A DNA stretch of 64,000 nucleotides from contig NZ_RCIP01000001.1 of NCBI RefSeq assembly GCF_004000275.1, positions 116,749-180,748 on the forward strand. Reading direction: 5' to 3'. Positions 52,962 to 62,713 of this stretch are shown in pieces. The stretch is from Saccharospirillum alexandrii. GTDB lineage: Bacteria; Pseudomonadota; Gammaproteobacteria; Pseudomonadales; Natronospirillaceae. Both the position numbers and the translations under genes were made by a program. Below the pieces are notes generated by a model. The model was given only the letters and a program-made list of their open reading frames with translations, did no database searches and was not told the DNA's origin. Every line of letters starts with the position of its first letter. Position 1 is the stretch's first letter.

Positions 52962-53366
52962 TTACCGGTTGGGCCGGTGTTCCATTAGCAACTGGCGTAA
53001 GACGGCTTCGGTCATGTCGGATGAGCCTTCCTGTAACGCAACGCGCAATTCGTCGATGCGCGATACGCCGCCTTCGACCGGGTCGATGTGGCTGAGCAAT
53101 CGAAAGCCATCGAGCGTCAGTACACAATGGTTCACCGCCAGCGTTCGTTCGTGATCGCTGAAGCGCATCAGGCCTTCTTCGGTCAGCCACAGTACGGTAT
53201 TGAAGCAGGCTATATGGCGGTCGCTGTGCAGACCGTATTCATCCGGGGTGTCCGGACCGCTGATGTCTTCTATGTAGATCGACACCTGACGCGGGAAATG
53301 GCGGTACAGCGTCGCCAGAATGCGCGCCATGTCGTTGTAGAATTCCGTGATGTGAATATCCAGCAT
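52962..53366 (-). CDS. Hypothetical protein
   Basis: A 134-residue cytoplasmic protein of unknown family, with aromatic-rich start (FYNDMARILATLYRHFPR), a central SIYIEDISGPDTPDEYG and a helical C-terminus. The stop lies 1 bp from the convergent cryptochrome stop; it is followed by alaA on the same strand (upstream start at 54627). No known motif. Confidence 0.72.
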   Translation of the reverse strand: MLDIHITEFYNDMARILATLYRHFPRQVSIYIEDISGPDTPDEYGLHSDRHIACFNTVLWLTEEGLMRFSDHERTLAVNHCVLTLDGFRLLSHIDPVEGGVSRIDELRVALQEGSSDMTEAVLRQLLMEHRPNR

Positions 53367-53409
53367 CGGATTTCCCCTGGCTCAAATTCAAGAGGCCTGA
53401 GTTTATGAG

Positions 53410-54627
53410 TCAGGCCTGGGTGTAGTGGCTGAAAAAGCGTTCAAGCCGGTTCATGGCGTCGTTCAGCACTTCGCGCGGCGGCAGGAACACCAGCCGGAAG
53501 TGATCGACGTCAGGCCAGTTAAAGCCGCGGCCGTGCACCACCAGCATTTTTTCCTGACGCACCAGGTCGAGCACCAGGCGTTCATCGTCGGTCAGCTTGA
53601 ATTTCTGTTTATCCATTTTAACAAACATATAAAGCGCGCCCTTGGGCTGCACACAGCTGAGACCGGGAATGGCTTCAATGCGTTCATAGCATAGATCCCG
53701 CTGATCGCGCATGCGCCCACCGGGAATGATCAGGTCGTTAATACTCTGGTAGCCGCCCAAAGCCGTCTGAATGGCATGCTGGGCCGGAACGTTCGCACAG
53801 AGCCGCATACTGGCGAGCATGTTCAGCCCTTCAATAAAGTCGCTGGCTTTGTGCTTCGGGCCGCTGACAACCAGCCAGCCGGAGCGAAACCCGGCCAGTC
53901 GGTAGGACTTCGACAAGCCGTTGAAGGTCAGCGTTAGTACATCCTGAGACAGGGCTGCGAGGCAGTGGTGTTCGACCTCGTCATACAGAATTTTGTCGTA
54001 GATCTCATCGGCCAGAATCACCAGGCTGTGCTGGCGTGCCAGTTCCACAACATCCAGCAATAGCTGTTTGGAATAGACCGCTCCGGTTGGGTTGTTCGGG
54101 TTAATCAGCACAATTGCCTTGGTGCGCTCGGTGATCTTGCTGCGAATGTCCTCCAGATCCGGAAACCAGTCGGCGCCTTCATCACAGTGGTAATGCACGG
54201 CTTTGCCGCCGGAAAGCGTAACGGCGCCGGTCCACAGCGGGTAATCGGGTGCCGGTACCAGTACTTCGTCGTCGGTATTGAGCAAGCCCATGCAAGCCAG
54301 CTGGATCAGTTCGCTGACCCCGTTACCGAGGTAAATGTCGTCGATCTCGACGCCCTGAACATCACGCTGCTGGTAGTATTGCATCACCGCCTTGCGCGCT
54401 GAGTAGAGGCCTTTTGAATCGCTGTAGCCCTCACCCTGAGGCAGGTTGCGGATAACATCGGTGATGATCTCGTCCGGCGCATCAAAGCCGAAGGGTTTGG
54501 GATTGCCGATGTTCAGCTTTAAAATACGGTGGCCTTCATCCTCCATGCGCCGCGCTTCGTCGAGAACGGGCCCGCGAATGTCGTAAAACACATTGGCCAG
54601 CTTGTGAGATTTATGCAGCGTTTTCAT
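53410..54627 (-). CDS. alaA: Glutamate-pyruvate aminotransferase AlaA
   Basis: A 405-residue fold-type-I PLP transaminase making alanine from pyruvate and glutamate; the length equals E. coli AlaA. MKTLHKSHKLANVFYDIRGPVLDEA is its N-terminus; LKLNIGNPKPFGFDAPDEI, VLINPNNPTGAVYSK, ADEIYDKILYDE and the PLP-lysine segment LTFNGLSKSYRLAGFRSGW follow. ATG at 54627 with AGGAG 4 nt upstream is clear; the open frame beyond to 54693 is not coding. Confidence 0.95.
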   Translation of the reverse strand: MKTLHKSHKLANVFYDIRGPVLDEARRMEDEGHRILKLNIGNPKPFGFDAPDEIITDVIRNLPQGEGYSDSKGLYSARKAVMQYYQQRDVQGVEIDDIYLGNGVSELIQLACMGLLNTDDEVLVPAPDYPLWTGAVTLSGGKAVHYHCDEGADWFPDLEDIRSKITERTKAIVLINPNNPTGAVYSKQLLLDVVELARQHSLVILADEIYDKILYDEVEHHCLAALSQDVLTLTFNGLSKSYRLAGFRSGWLVVSGPKHKASDFIEGLNMLASMRLCANVPAQHAIQTALGGYQSINDLIIPGGRMRDQRDLCYERIEAIPGLSCVQPKGALYMFVKMDKQKFKLTDDERLVLDLVRQEKMLVVHGRGFNWPDVDHFRLVFLPPREVLNDAMNRLERFFSHYTQA

Positions 54628-54803
54628 GGCACTCCTGAGGATGCGTTGAATCGAACCGGGGATGAAAGCCGGAATAGGATGAATAGCGTACACTGGGCTT
54701 TGTTGTACTGCCCTCGGCGGCCACGGCCTCCCTGAGGGCTCAAAACCTGTTTCATTGCGCTGAGTATAAGGCGACGCCAGACACTTTCCTATGGGAGACC
54801 CGC

Positions 54804-55199
54804 ATGACGGATAAAATTGTGAAAACTGATGACCAATGGCGTGCGGAACTCACGCCAGAGCAATATCGGGTAACCCGGCATGCCGGCACTGAACGCCCCT
54901 TTACCGGCACCTACTGGGACACCACAACCCCGGGGTTGTACCGCTGCGTGTGCTGTGGCGCAGAACTGTTCCGGTCCGATACTAAATTCGATGCCGGCTG
55001 CGGCTGGCCCAGCTTTTACGAATCCCTGAACCGGGATGCCATCATCGAGCGGGAAGACCGTTCGCATGGCATGACTCGCATCGAGGTGCTCTGCGCTCAG
55101 TGCGAAGCTCACCTGGGCCACGTATTCCCGGATGGTCCGGCACCAACCGGGTTGCGCTACTGCATTAACTCAGCCTCGCTGAATTTGGAAAAAGATTGA
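54804..55199 (+). CDS. msrB: Methionine-R-sulfoxide reductase MsrB
   Basis: A 131-residue reductase of protein methionine-R-sulfoxide. Two CxxC pairs ([10 protein letters not shown] and [10 protein letters not shown]) bind zinc; the catalytic Cys is in [24 protein letters not shown] is the substrate loop. ATG follows GGGAGACCCGC. Divergent from alaA. Confidence 0.97.
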   Translation: MTDKIVKTDDQWRAELTPEQYRVTRHAGTERPFTGTYWDTTTPGLYRCVCCGAELFRSDTKFDAGCGWPSFYESLNRDAIIEREDRSHGMTRIEVLCAQCEAHLGHVFPDGPAPTGLRYCINSASLNLEKD

Positions 55200-55387
55200 T
55201 CCTCATCCGACAACCCTCCTGACTTTGACAGTCTTCTAGTGCTCCGGCTCAACTATTCGTTTCGATCACGAAACGATGTTCGAGCCGGTTGAGTCTCTGT
55301 TTCCCGCCGAACAACCTCTTTCAACATTAAAGAAAGTGTCAACTTCGTCCTTGAACTTTAGGGGTCGTTGCATTACCTTGTTTTATA

Positions 55388-55399
55388 TTGAACGATCAA
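55388..55399. promoter_or_regulatory. Candidate BetI operator upstream of betI
   Basis: TTGA-ACGA-TCAA is an inverted repeat 83 bp before betI, followed by a second TCAA one base later and by an A-rich tract. BetI binds palindromic sites in its own promoter and is released by choline; this one is the best candidate in the 282-bp gap. The rest of that gap (55200-55387) shows no gene or strong promoter. Confidence 0.45.
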
Positions 55400-55481
55400 T
55401 CAAAAAAAGAACGGTGATCATTTGGTGGTAAAATCCGGTCAATTGAGATTCTTTTCATTGAGACAGGACGAGTGAAACGTT

Positions 55482-56093
55482 ATGCCAAAGGTCGGAATGG
55501 AACCCATAAGGCGCAAACAACTGATCGACGCGACGCTCGAGTCGATCGGTGAGGTGGGCTATAGCGCAACAACGGTGCAGAGCATTGCTCGCCGGGCCGG
55601 CGTATCGGCCGGCATCATCGCGCATTATTTCGGGAACAAGCTGGGGTTGCTGGAAGCCACCATGCTGGACTTGCTGCAGCAGCTCAAAGTGGACCTGCTG
55701 ACCCGGTTGCCAGAGAACCCGACCCCTCAAGATCGTTTGGCGGCGATCATTGCCACCAACTTTTCAAAAACTCAGACCGACAGCCTCTCGGCCAAAACCT
55801 GGCTGGCGTTCTGGAGCAGTGCCATGCATGAACCGGCCTTTGCCCGGTTGCAGCAAATCAACAAATCGCGTTTACACAGCAATCTGCGAGTCAGTTTCAA
55901 GGCGCTCGGTCACGACAATCCGCATCTGGCAGCTACCTCGCTGGCGGCTCTGATTGACGGCTTGTGGTTACGCGGTGCCCTTACACAGGAAGGCATCGAC
56001 GCCGAGCAGTGCATCGCGGTGTGCCGTCATCATGTCAACCAGATGATCGCCTCGATTCCATCCAAACCCAATGTATTGAAGGAGTCTGCCTGA
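55482..56093 (+). CDS. betI: Choline-responsive repressor BetI
   Basis: A 203-residue TetR-family regulator. The N-terminal [27 protein letters not shown] and helix-turn-helix [20 protein letters not shown] are characteristic of BetI, and the helical ligand domain follows. It represses the bet genes until choline appears. It is first in betI-betB-betA, with betB starting one base after its stop. Confidence 0.96.
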   Translation: MPKVGMEPIRRKQLIDATLESIGEVGYSATTVQSIARRAGVSAGIIAHYFGNKLGLLEATMLDLLQQLKVDLLTRLPENPTPQDRLAAIIATNFSKTQTDSLSAKTWLAFWSSAMHEPAFARLQQINKSRLHSNLRVSFKALGHDNPHLAATSLAALIDGLWLRGALTQEGIDAEQCIAVCRHHVNQMIASIPSKPNVLKESA

Positions 56094-56094
56094 A

Positions 56095-57570
56095 ATGACA
56101 GCCCCGGCCACATCTACTTTGTTGCAGTCTTTTATCGATGGCGCCTATCGCCCCAGCCAATCCGGTGAAACCTTTCCGGTCGTCAACCCGGCGACGGGTG
56201 CCGTTTTGTATCAGGTTGAGCAGGCCGATGCCGCTCTGGTGGATGCTGCTGTGCAATCAGCGCAACGCGGCTTTGCAACCTGGTCGGCCATGAGTGCCAT
56301 GGAGCGTACCCGCATTCTGAACAAAGCCGTAGCGCTGTTGCGTGAACGCAATGATGAACTGGCACGCATCGAGGTACTCGATACCGGCAAACCCTGGCAG
56401 GAAGCCAGTGTGGTTGATGTCGTCACCGGAGCCGATGCCATTGAATATTACGCCGGGCTAACGTCCGCTATTGAAGGCACACACCACGACCTGGGCGGTG
56501 ATTTTTTCTATACCCGGCGTGAACCTCTGGGTGTGTGTGCGGGTATTGGCGCCTGGAATTACCCCTTGCAGATCGCCTGCTGGAAAGCCGCACCGGCACT
56601 AGCCTGCGGCAACGCCATGGTGTTCAAGCCTTCGGAAGAAACGCCGAGGGGTGCTGCCAAACTGGCTGAAATCTTCATCGAGGCGGGCGTGCCGGCTGGT
56701 GTGTTTAACGTGGTGCAGGGCGATCATCGTGTCGGCCAGGCACTGACGGCTCACCCGGACATTGCCAAAGTCTCCTTCACCGGTGAAGTCGGTACGGGCA
56801 AAAAAGTCATGGCCGATTCAGCGAGCACCTTAAAAGATGTCACCATGGAACTGGGTGGCAAATCACCGCTGATTATTTTCCCCGATGCCGATCTCGACAA
56901 CGCCGTGGGCGCGGCATTGCTCGCCAATTTCTATACCCAGGGCGAAGTCTGCACTAATGGCACCCGCGTCTTCGTACATGCGGATATCTACGACGCCTTT
57001 CTTGAAAAGGTCAAAGACCGGACCGAGCGCAATGTCGTCTTTGGCGACCCAATGCATCCGGACACCAACATGGGTGCGCTGATTTCCGCAGACCATCAGG
57101 CCAAGGTTTTGGCCGCCATCAAAGCCGGTGTCGAATCCGGTGCCCGTTTGGTGACGGGCGGCGATGCCGTTCACCCCGAAGGCTTTGAGCAAGGTTATTT
57201 TGTGCGGCCGACCGTGTTCGCAGATTGCACCGATGATATGCCTCAGGTGCGCGATGAGATATTTGGCCCGGTGATGTCTGTTATGAAATTTGAGGACGAA
57301 GCCGAGGTAATCGCGCGTGCCAACAAGACCGACTACGGCCTGGCGGCCGGAGTCTTCACCAACAATATTCAATGCGCGCATCGCTTGGTTGGCCAATTGC
57401 AGGCGGGTATTTGCTGGATCAACGCCTACGGAAATTCCCCGGCCGAGATGCCGGTGGGCGGTTACAAGCATTCGGGCATTGGCCGCGAGAATGGCCTGGC
57501 AACCCTGAACCACTATACCCAGATCAAATCGGTTTACGTGGGTATGGGGCCGGTTGAGTCGCCGTTTTAA
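56095..57570 (+). CDS. betB: Betaine-aldehyde dehydrogenase BetB
   Basis: A 491-residue NAD(P)+-dependent aldehyde dehydrogenase oxidising betaine aldehyde to glycine betaine. The general base Glu252 is in [10 protein letters not shown] and the nucleophile Cys286 in [11 protein letters not shown], the same positions as in the E. coli enzyme; [11 protein letters not shown] is the cofactor loop. The length is normal. Second step of osmoprotectant synthesis. Confidence 0.97.
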   Translation: MTAPATSTLLQSFIDGAYRPSQSGETFPVVNPATGAVLYQVEQADAALVDAAVQSAQRGFATWSAMSAMERTRILNKAVALLRERNDELARIEVLDTGKPWQEASVVDVVTGADAIEYYAGLTSAIEGTHHDLGGDFFYTRREPLGVCAGIGAWNYPLQIACWKAAPALACGNAMVFKPSEETPRGAAKLAEIFIEAGVPAGVFNVVQGDHRVGQALTAHPDIAKVSFTGEVGTGKKVMADSASTLKDVTMELGGKSPLIIFPDADLDNAVGAALLANFYTQGEVCTNGTRVFVHADIYDAFLEKVKDRTERNVVFGDPMHPDTNMGALISADHQAKVLAAIKAGVESGARLVTGGDAVHPEGFEQGYFVRPTVFADCTDDMPQVRDEIFGPVMSVMKFEDEAEVIARANKTDYGLAAGVFTNNIQCAHRLVGQLQAGICWINAYGNSPAEMPVGGYKHSGIGRENGLATLNHYTQIKSVYVGMGPVESPF

Positions 57571-57624
57571 ACAGCAACGCGCCAGCGCGCTGCATGATAT
57601 GAATTGAGTGGGTATTTATTGGAT

Positions 57625-59298
57625 ATGACTGTTTCGTTCGATCAGACAACGGATTACATCATTGTGGGCACGGGCTCGGCGGGTTGCGTGCTGGCCAATC
57701 GACTGTCGGAAGACAGCAACGTCGAGGTACTGGTGCTGGAGGCCGGCCGTAAGGACGACACCTGGAAAATACACATGCCCGCAGCGCTGACCTACAACCT
57801 CGGCGATGATAAATACAACTGGTATTACCACACCGAACCGCAAGCCCACATGAACAACCGCAAGCTGTATTGGCCGCGCGGAAAGGTGTGGGGCGGCGGT
57901 TCCTCATTGAATGCCATGGTGTATATTCGCGGCCACGCCTACGATTACGATCGCTGGCAGGAAGAGGGCGCCGAAGGCTGGTCTTACGCCGATGTGCTGC
58001 CTTATTTTCGCAAGGCCGAAACCCGGGAAGTGGGTGCCGACGATTACCGCGGTGGCGACGGGCCCCTGAACGTTCACACCGGGGATCAGCCAAACCCCCT
58101 GTTTGGTGCCTTCATTGAAGCCGGCCAGCAAGCCGGATACCCGCACACCAGCGACATGAACGGCTATCAGCAGGAAGGCTTCGGGGTCATGGACATGACC
58201 ATCAAGCAGGGCAAGCGCTGGAACACCGCTCAGGCCTACTTGCGCCCGGTACTCGACCGCCCCAATCTGCGTGCGGAAACCGGTGCCATGGTGCAGCGAA
58301 TTCTGTTTGAAGGTGATACCGCCGTTGGCGTTGAGTACGTTCAGAATAATAAAACCGTGCGCGTCAAAGCAAAGCGGGAAGTCATTCTCAGCGGCGGCGC
58401 CATTAATTCACCGCAACTATTAATGCTCTCCGGCATTGGCGATGAAACCGATCTTAAAGCACTCGGCATCGACGTCGTCGCACACCGCCCGGGCGTTGGG
58501 CAAAACCTGCAGGACCATCTGGAACTGTATGTGCAGCAGGCCTGCACACAACCGCTGACGCTGTACAAGTACACGCATCAGCCTCACAAGACAATCGCCG
58601 GTGTTACTTGGTTCATCAACAACGACAAGGGCGCCTGCCGTACAGCCCACCTTGAAGCCGGTGGCTTTATTCGGTCCGAAGCCGGTGTTCGTCACCCGGA
58701 CCTCCAGTTTCATTTTCTGCCTTCCCAGGTCATCGATCATGGCCGGGTAGATCCTCAAGTGCATGCTTACCAGTGCCACGTCGGCCCGATGCGCCAGACC
58801 AGCCGCGGCTACTTGAAACTGAAATCCGCGAACCCGGCCGACCACCCAATCATTCAGCCCAACTTGCTCAGCACCGAACGTGATCGCTGGGAAATGCGTC
58901 AGGCGGTAAAACTGACCCGGGAAATTTTGGCGCAACCGGCGTTCGCTCCGTTTCGTGGTGAAGAATTGCAACCCGGCCCAAATGTGCAAAGCGATGAAGA
59001 GATTGATGCCTTCGTACGCGAAAAAGCTGACAGCGCTTACCACCCGTCCTGCACCTGCAAAATGGGCGCGGCGGATGACCCGATGGCAGTGGTGGACAGC
59101 GAGGCCCGTGTATACGGCGTGAATAATTTGCGTGTTGTCGATGCGTCCATCATGCCAAGTGTCGTCAGCGGTAACCTGAATGCACCGACCATTATGCTGG
59201 CCGAGAAATGTGCAGATCATATTCGTGGTCGTACGCCAATCGCACAGTCGACAGCGGCGGTATGGGAACACCCTAATTGGAAAACGGCGCAGCGCTAA
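57625..59298 (+). CDS. betA: Choline dehydrogenase BetA
   Basis: A 557-residue FAD-dependent GMC oxidoreductase converting choline to betaine aldehyde at the membrane. The FAD motif DYIIVGTGSAGCVLANRLS is near the N-terminus; GMC signatures are GKVWGGGSSLNAMVYIRG and LSGGAINSPQLLMLSG; catalytic His near residue 473 lies in SAYHPSCTCKMG. ATG at 57625 gives the family length; the frame is open to a TTG at 57604. Gap of 54 bp after betB. Confidence 0.96.
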   Translation: MTVSFDQTTDYIIVGTGSAGCVLANRLSEDSNVEVLVLEAGRKDDTWKIHMPAALTYNLGDDKYNWYYHTEPQAHMNNRKLYWPRGKVWGGGSSLNAMVYIRGHAYDYDRWQEEGAEGWSYADVLPYFRKAETREVGADDYRGGDGPLNVHTGDQPNPLFGAFIEAGQQAGYPHTSDMNGYQQEGFGVMDMTIKQGKRWNTAQAYLRPVLDRPNLRAETGAMVQRILFEGDTAVGVEYVQNNKTVRVKAKREVILSGGAINSPQLLMLSGIGDETDLKALGIDVVAHRPGVGQNLQDHLELYVQQACTQPLTLYKYTHQPHKTIAGVTWFINNDKGACRTAHLEAGGFIRSEAGVRHPDLQFHFLPSQVIDHGRVDPQVHAYQCHVGPMRQTSRGYLKLKSANPADHPIIQPNLLSTERDRWEMRQAVKLTREILAQPAFAPFRGEELQPGPNVQSDEEIDAFVREKADSAYHPSCTCKMGAADDPMAVVDSEARVYGVNNLRVVDASIMPSVVSGNLNAPTIMLAEKCADHIRGRTPIAQSTAAVWEHPNWKTAQR

Positions 59299-59352
59299 GG
59301 CGTTAAACAATTTTTTGAATTGAAGTTTCGGAGTTCGCAGAGATGACAAGCA

Positions 59353-59459
59353 GCAGGTGCCGGTGGAGGCCCTGTGGGGTAGTTCGCAGCAGGGATGCTG
59401 CGGCCTAGGCTCCATGGACGGATCTACGCCGACCCCACAGGGGCTCCACCGGTAACTGC
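59353..59459 (-). repeat. Dispersed structured repeat, copy 3 (reverse orientation)
   Basis: On the minus strand arms 59459-59433 and 59379-59353 (27 nt, 24 paired) enclose a 53-nt core, the same length as in copies 1 and 2. Compared with them the core hairpin pair C-G is T-A here (TCC-GTCCAT-GGA against CCC-ATCCAT-GGG), a compensatory change. It lies in the 344-bp gap between betA and choX, which also holds the hairpin 59541-59593; there is no gene in that gap. Confidence 0.88.
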
Positions 59460-59540
59460 AGCGGACCAATGCCACCTAAGCAGACCTGACCTCCGAATCT
59501 TGAGTTACGACGTTTGTAGGATGAGGTAAAGAGAAGTGTA

Positions 59541-59593
59541 GGGTCAGGCCAGTAAGGCAACTTGTCAGGCTGGCAACAAGGGATGCCTGACCC
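59541..59593 (+). promoter_or_regulatory. Nested hairpin ahead of choX
   Basis: GGGTCAGGC (59541-59549) pairs perfectly with GCCTGACCC (59585-59593); inside, CTTGT/ACAAG forms a second stem around a 10-nt loop. It ends 49 bp before the choX start and could be an RNA stabiliser, attenuator or terminator of read-through from betA. Confidence 0.6.
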
Positions 59594-59642
59594 TCAGGAT
59601 CGTCATAGAAGACATTAACCGAGTAAAAAGAGGATAGAAAAG

Positions 59643-60578
59643 ATGACTGTTTCAATCGCAAAGAAACTCACCGTTGCCATTGCCCTGACGGGCACTGCTG
59701 GCATTGCCATGGCCAATAGCTGTGAAGAAGTGCGTTTTGCCGACGTAGGCTGGACGGATATTACCGCAACCACAGCGCTGACCTCCGTAGTATTGGAAAG
59801 CATTGGCTATGAAACTGAAAGCCAGTTGTTGTCAGTCCCCGTTACCTACCGTTCACTGGAAAACGGTGACATCGACGTGTTTCTGGGTAACTGGATGCCT
59901 ACCATGGAAGCAGACATCGCACCCTACCGGGATGCCGGCACCATCGACATTCTGGGCACCAACCTGGAAGGCGCCAAGTATACACTGGCCGTGCCGCAGT
60001 ATGTGTATGACGCGGGCGTTCAATCCTTCGCAGACATCGCCGAATACGCCGATGAATTTGATAACCAGATCTACGGTATCGAACCCGGCAACGATGGTAA
60101 CCGCCTGATCCAGAGCATGATCGATCAGAATGCGTTTGGCCTGGGTGATTTTGAAGTGGTTGAATCGAGTGAATCGGGCATGTTGTCTCAGGTTGGCCGC
60201 GCCGATCGTCGCGACAACTGGATCGTGTTTCTGGGCTGGGAACCGCACCCGATGAACGCTAATTTTGATCTGGCCTACCTCGACGGTGGCGACGATTTCT
60301 TCGGCCCGAACTACGGTGGCGCGACTGTCCACACCAACGTTCGCAAAGGGTACGCTGAAGAATGTGCCAATGTGGGTCGCCTGCTCACCAACCAGACCTT
60401 TACGCTGGCCATGGAAAACGAAGTGATGGCGCTGATTCTGGATGAAGGCATGCGCCCGAATGATGCCGCTACCCAATGGCTTTCTGCCAATTCCGATGTG
60501 CTCGACGTCTGGCTCGACGGTGTAACCACCCTGGACGGTGAAGCGGCTGCACCAGTGGCAAAAGCCGCGCTGCAGTAA
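59643..60578 (+). CDS. choX: Choline ABC transporter substrate-binding protein ChoX
   Basis: A 311-residue periplasmic protein with signal peptide ending IAMA. The choline-binding cage known from the Sinorhizobium ChoX structure (Trp43, Asp45, Trp90, Tyr119, Trp205) is matched here at Trp37, Asp39, Trp84, Tyr113 and Trp199 with a constant offset of six, within GWTDITATTA, GNWMPTMEADIAPY and GWEPHPMNANF. This supports choline rather than betaine as ligand. RBS is AGAGGA. First gene of choXWV. Confidence 0.95.
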   Translation: MTVSIAKKLTVAIALTGTAGIAMANSCEEVRFADVGWTDITATTALTSVVLESIGYETESQLLSVPVTYRSLENGDIDVFLGNWMPTMEADIAPYRDAGTIDILGTNLEGAKYTLAVPQYVYDAGVQSFADIAEYADEFDNQIYGIEPGNDGNRLIQSMIDQNAFGLGDFEVVESSESGMLSQVGRADRRDNWIVFLGWEPHPMNANFDLAYLDGGDDFFGPNYGGATVHTNVRKGYAEECANVGRLLTNQTFTLAMENEVMALILDEGMRPNDAATQWLSANSDVLDVWLDGVTTLDGEAAAPVAKAALQ

Positions 60579-60642
60579 TTCCCCCTCCCGATGACCGAGC
60601 GGCCCATTGTGGCCGCTCCTTTCAACGAGACTGAGACTGACT

Positions 60643-61473
60643 ATGGAAGCTTATAAACTGCCCCTGGGTAGAACCATGGAGCGCTTTGTCGATTGGCTGG
60701 TCGATTCCGGTGCCTGGTTTTTTGATAGCCTGGCGATTGCACTGGAATGGTTAATAGACGGCGCAACCGACAACCTGCTTTTGCTGCCACCCTGGTTGTT
60801 CATTGCCATTACGGGTGTGATGGCCCAGTGGTTGCGTCGCAACACCGGGCTTACGGTCTTTACCGTTTTATCTTTTTTACTGATTTGGAATCTGGGTTAC
60901 TGGGAAGCGACGATTGAAACACTGGTGATGGTAGTGTGCGCCACCAGCCTCTGTGTGTTGATTGGTGTTCCGATTGGCATTGCCGCGGCACACCGGCCCT
61001 TGCTCTATACCCTGTTGCGCCCGGTTCTGGATTTGATGCAGACCGTACCCACCTTTGTCTATTTGATTCCAACGCTGACGCTGTTTGGATTGGGTGTGGT
61101 CCCCGGGTTGATAGCCACCATTGTATTTTCCATCGCTGCGCCGATTCGGTTGACCTATCTGGGCATTTTTCAGGTGCCTAAAGAACTGGTGGAAGCCGGT
61201 AAATCCTTTGGGTGTTCCAATCGCCAGCTGTTGTGGCGCATCGAATTGCCTGCAGCGGCTTCCAGCATTGCTGCCGGCATAACCCAGTGCATCATGTTGT
61301 CTCTGTCGATGGTGGTTATTTCTGCACTGGTGGGTGCCAACGGCCTGGGCCGACCCGTGGTTCGGGCGCTCAACACCGTAGACATCGCCAGCGGGTTTGA
61401 AGCGGGCCTTGCCATCGTCTTGCTGGCCATTGTGCTGGACCGCCTGCTGAAACAAAAACACGAGGTGAGCTGA
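60643..61473 (+). CDS. choW: Choline ABC transporter permease ChoW
   Basis: A 276-residue permease with six or so helices and the EAA-type loop FQVPKELVEAGKSFGCSNRQLLWRIELPAA that contacts the ATPase; the membrane core has PTFVYLIPTLTLFGLGVVPG. ATG at 60643 is chosen; a GTG at 60607 is possible but would shift the N-terminus. Its stop overlaps the choV start by one base. Confidence 0.93.
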   Translation: MEAYKLPLGRTMERFVDWLVDSGAWFFDSLAIALEWLIDGATDNLLLLPPWLFIAITGVMAQWLRRNTGLTVFTVLSFLLIWNLGYWEATIETLVMVVCATSLCVLIGVPIGIAAAHRPLLYTLLRPVLDLMQTVPTFVYLIPTLTLFGLGVVPGLIATIVFSIAAPIRLTYLGIFQVPKELVEAGKSFGCSNRQLLWRIELPAAASSIAAGITQCIMLSLSMVVISALVGANGLGRPVVRALNTVDIASGFEAGLAIVLLAIVLDRLLKQKHEVS

Positions 61474-62630
61474 TGATTGAGTTTAAAAACGTCGACCTGG
61501 TGTTTGGCAAGAACCCGGAACGGGCACTGCCCTTGCTCGACCAGGGTTATGATCGCGATCGGCTGCAAAGTGAAACCGGGCTCGTGCTTGGGGTCAGCCA
61601 GGCGAATCTGAAAGTGAATAAGGGCGAGATTTGTGTATTGATGGGCCTTTCCGGCTCCGGCAAATCAAGCCTGCTGCGTTGTGTAAACGGTTTGAACCCG
61701 GTTACCCGGGGTGAAGTGCTGATTGAGCATAAAGGTGAGGTGTTGAATTTCTTCGATGCCGATCATCAGACCCAGCGCGACATTCGCATGAAACGCATCT
61801 CCATGGTGTTTCAGAAATTTGCGCTGATGCCCTGGTTGACCGTCGCTGAAAACATTGGCTTCGCCCTGGATGTTCAGGGGTTGTCAAAAGAAGAAATTGC
61901 CCGCCGGGTTGATGCACAGCTGGAGCTGGTTGGGCTGACCGAGTGGCGTAACCATAAACCCAGTGCGTTGTCCGGCGGTATGCAACAGCGAGTTGGTTTA
62001 GCCCGGGCACTGGCGACCGAGTCCGACATTCTGCTGATGGATGAGCCTTTTTCTGCGCTTGACCCGCTGATTCGACAGCAATTGCAGGAAGAGCTGTTGC
62101 AACTGCAATCACGCTTGCAAAAAACCATTGTGTTCGTCAGCCACGATCTGGATGAAGCACTCAAGCTCGGCAATACCATTGCCATCATGAAAGATGGGTG
62201 CATTGTGCAACAGGGCAACCCGCAGGATATTGTGCTGAACCCGGCGACTCAGTACGTTGAGGATTTTGTGGCGCACACCAATCCCTTGCACGTTCTATTG
62301 TGCGGCGATATAGCTGACCCGCTAACCGTGTTGCCAGCAAAAGACGACCACTATTGTATCGATACAAAACAGGATTGTTGGTTCAATGCCGACACCGGTG
62401 ATGCACAATGTCAGAACCAAACAATAAAAGTTCAGCGCTGGCAGGAAGGCGACTCGATGAACGACTTGATCGAGGCTCCGACACTTGTCAGTGCCAGTGC
62501 AAGTTTTCATGAAGCGCTGGAAATACGCCACCGGACGGGGTTTGTCGTGCTGGTTGAGTGCAACGACCGTTCACTCAAAGTGATTGGTGACGATCAGCTT
62601 TACCGTGGGTTGCTGGGCAAGCTGGGCTGA
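61473..62630 (+). CDS. choV: Choline ABC transporter ATP-binding protein ChoV
   Basis: A 385-residue ATPase of the OpuA/ProV family. Walker A GLSGSGKSSLL, Q-loop VFQKFALMPWLTVAENIGFAL, signature LSGGMQQRVGLARALA, Walker B ILLMDEPFSALD and the switch His in VFVSHDLDEAL are all present. The C-terminal 110 residues (from about 270) are a regulatory domain with low similarity to CBS repeats. Coupled to choW. Confidence 0.95.
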   Translation: MIEFKNVDLVFGKNPERALPLLDQGYDRDRLQSETGLVLGVSQANLKVNKGEICVLMGLSGSGKSSLLRCVNGLNPVTRGEVLIEHKGEVLNFFDADHQTQRDIRMKRISMVFQKFALMPWLTVAENIGFALDVQGLSKEEIARRVDAQLELVGLTEWRNHKPSALSGGMQQRVGLARALATESDILLMDEPFSALDPLIRQQLQEELLQLQSRLQKTIVFVSHDLDEALKLGNTIAIMKDGCIVQQGNPQDIVLNPATQYVEDFVAHTNPLHVLLCGDIADPLTVLPAKDDHYCIDTKQDCWFNADTGDAQCQNQTIKVQRWQEGDSMNDLIEAPTLVSASASFHEALEIRHRTGFVVLVECNDRSLKVIGDDQLYRGLLGKLG

Positions 62631-62713
62631 AACACTGCGTTTTATTGTGCTCCGCTAAGGCAGGCACCTGACAAACCCCGTACACTGTCCACTCGTCGAT
62701 TTGGAGGGTGAAC

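Noticed and set aside
58420-59475. A 351-codon minus-strand open frame opposite betA
   Set aside because: Shadow of betA that runs into repeat copy 3; no family features.
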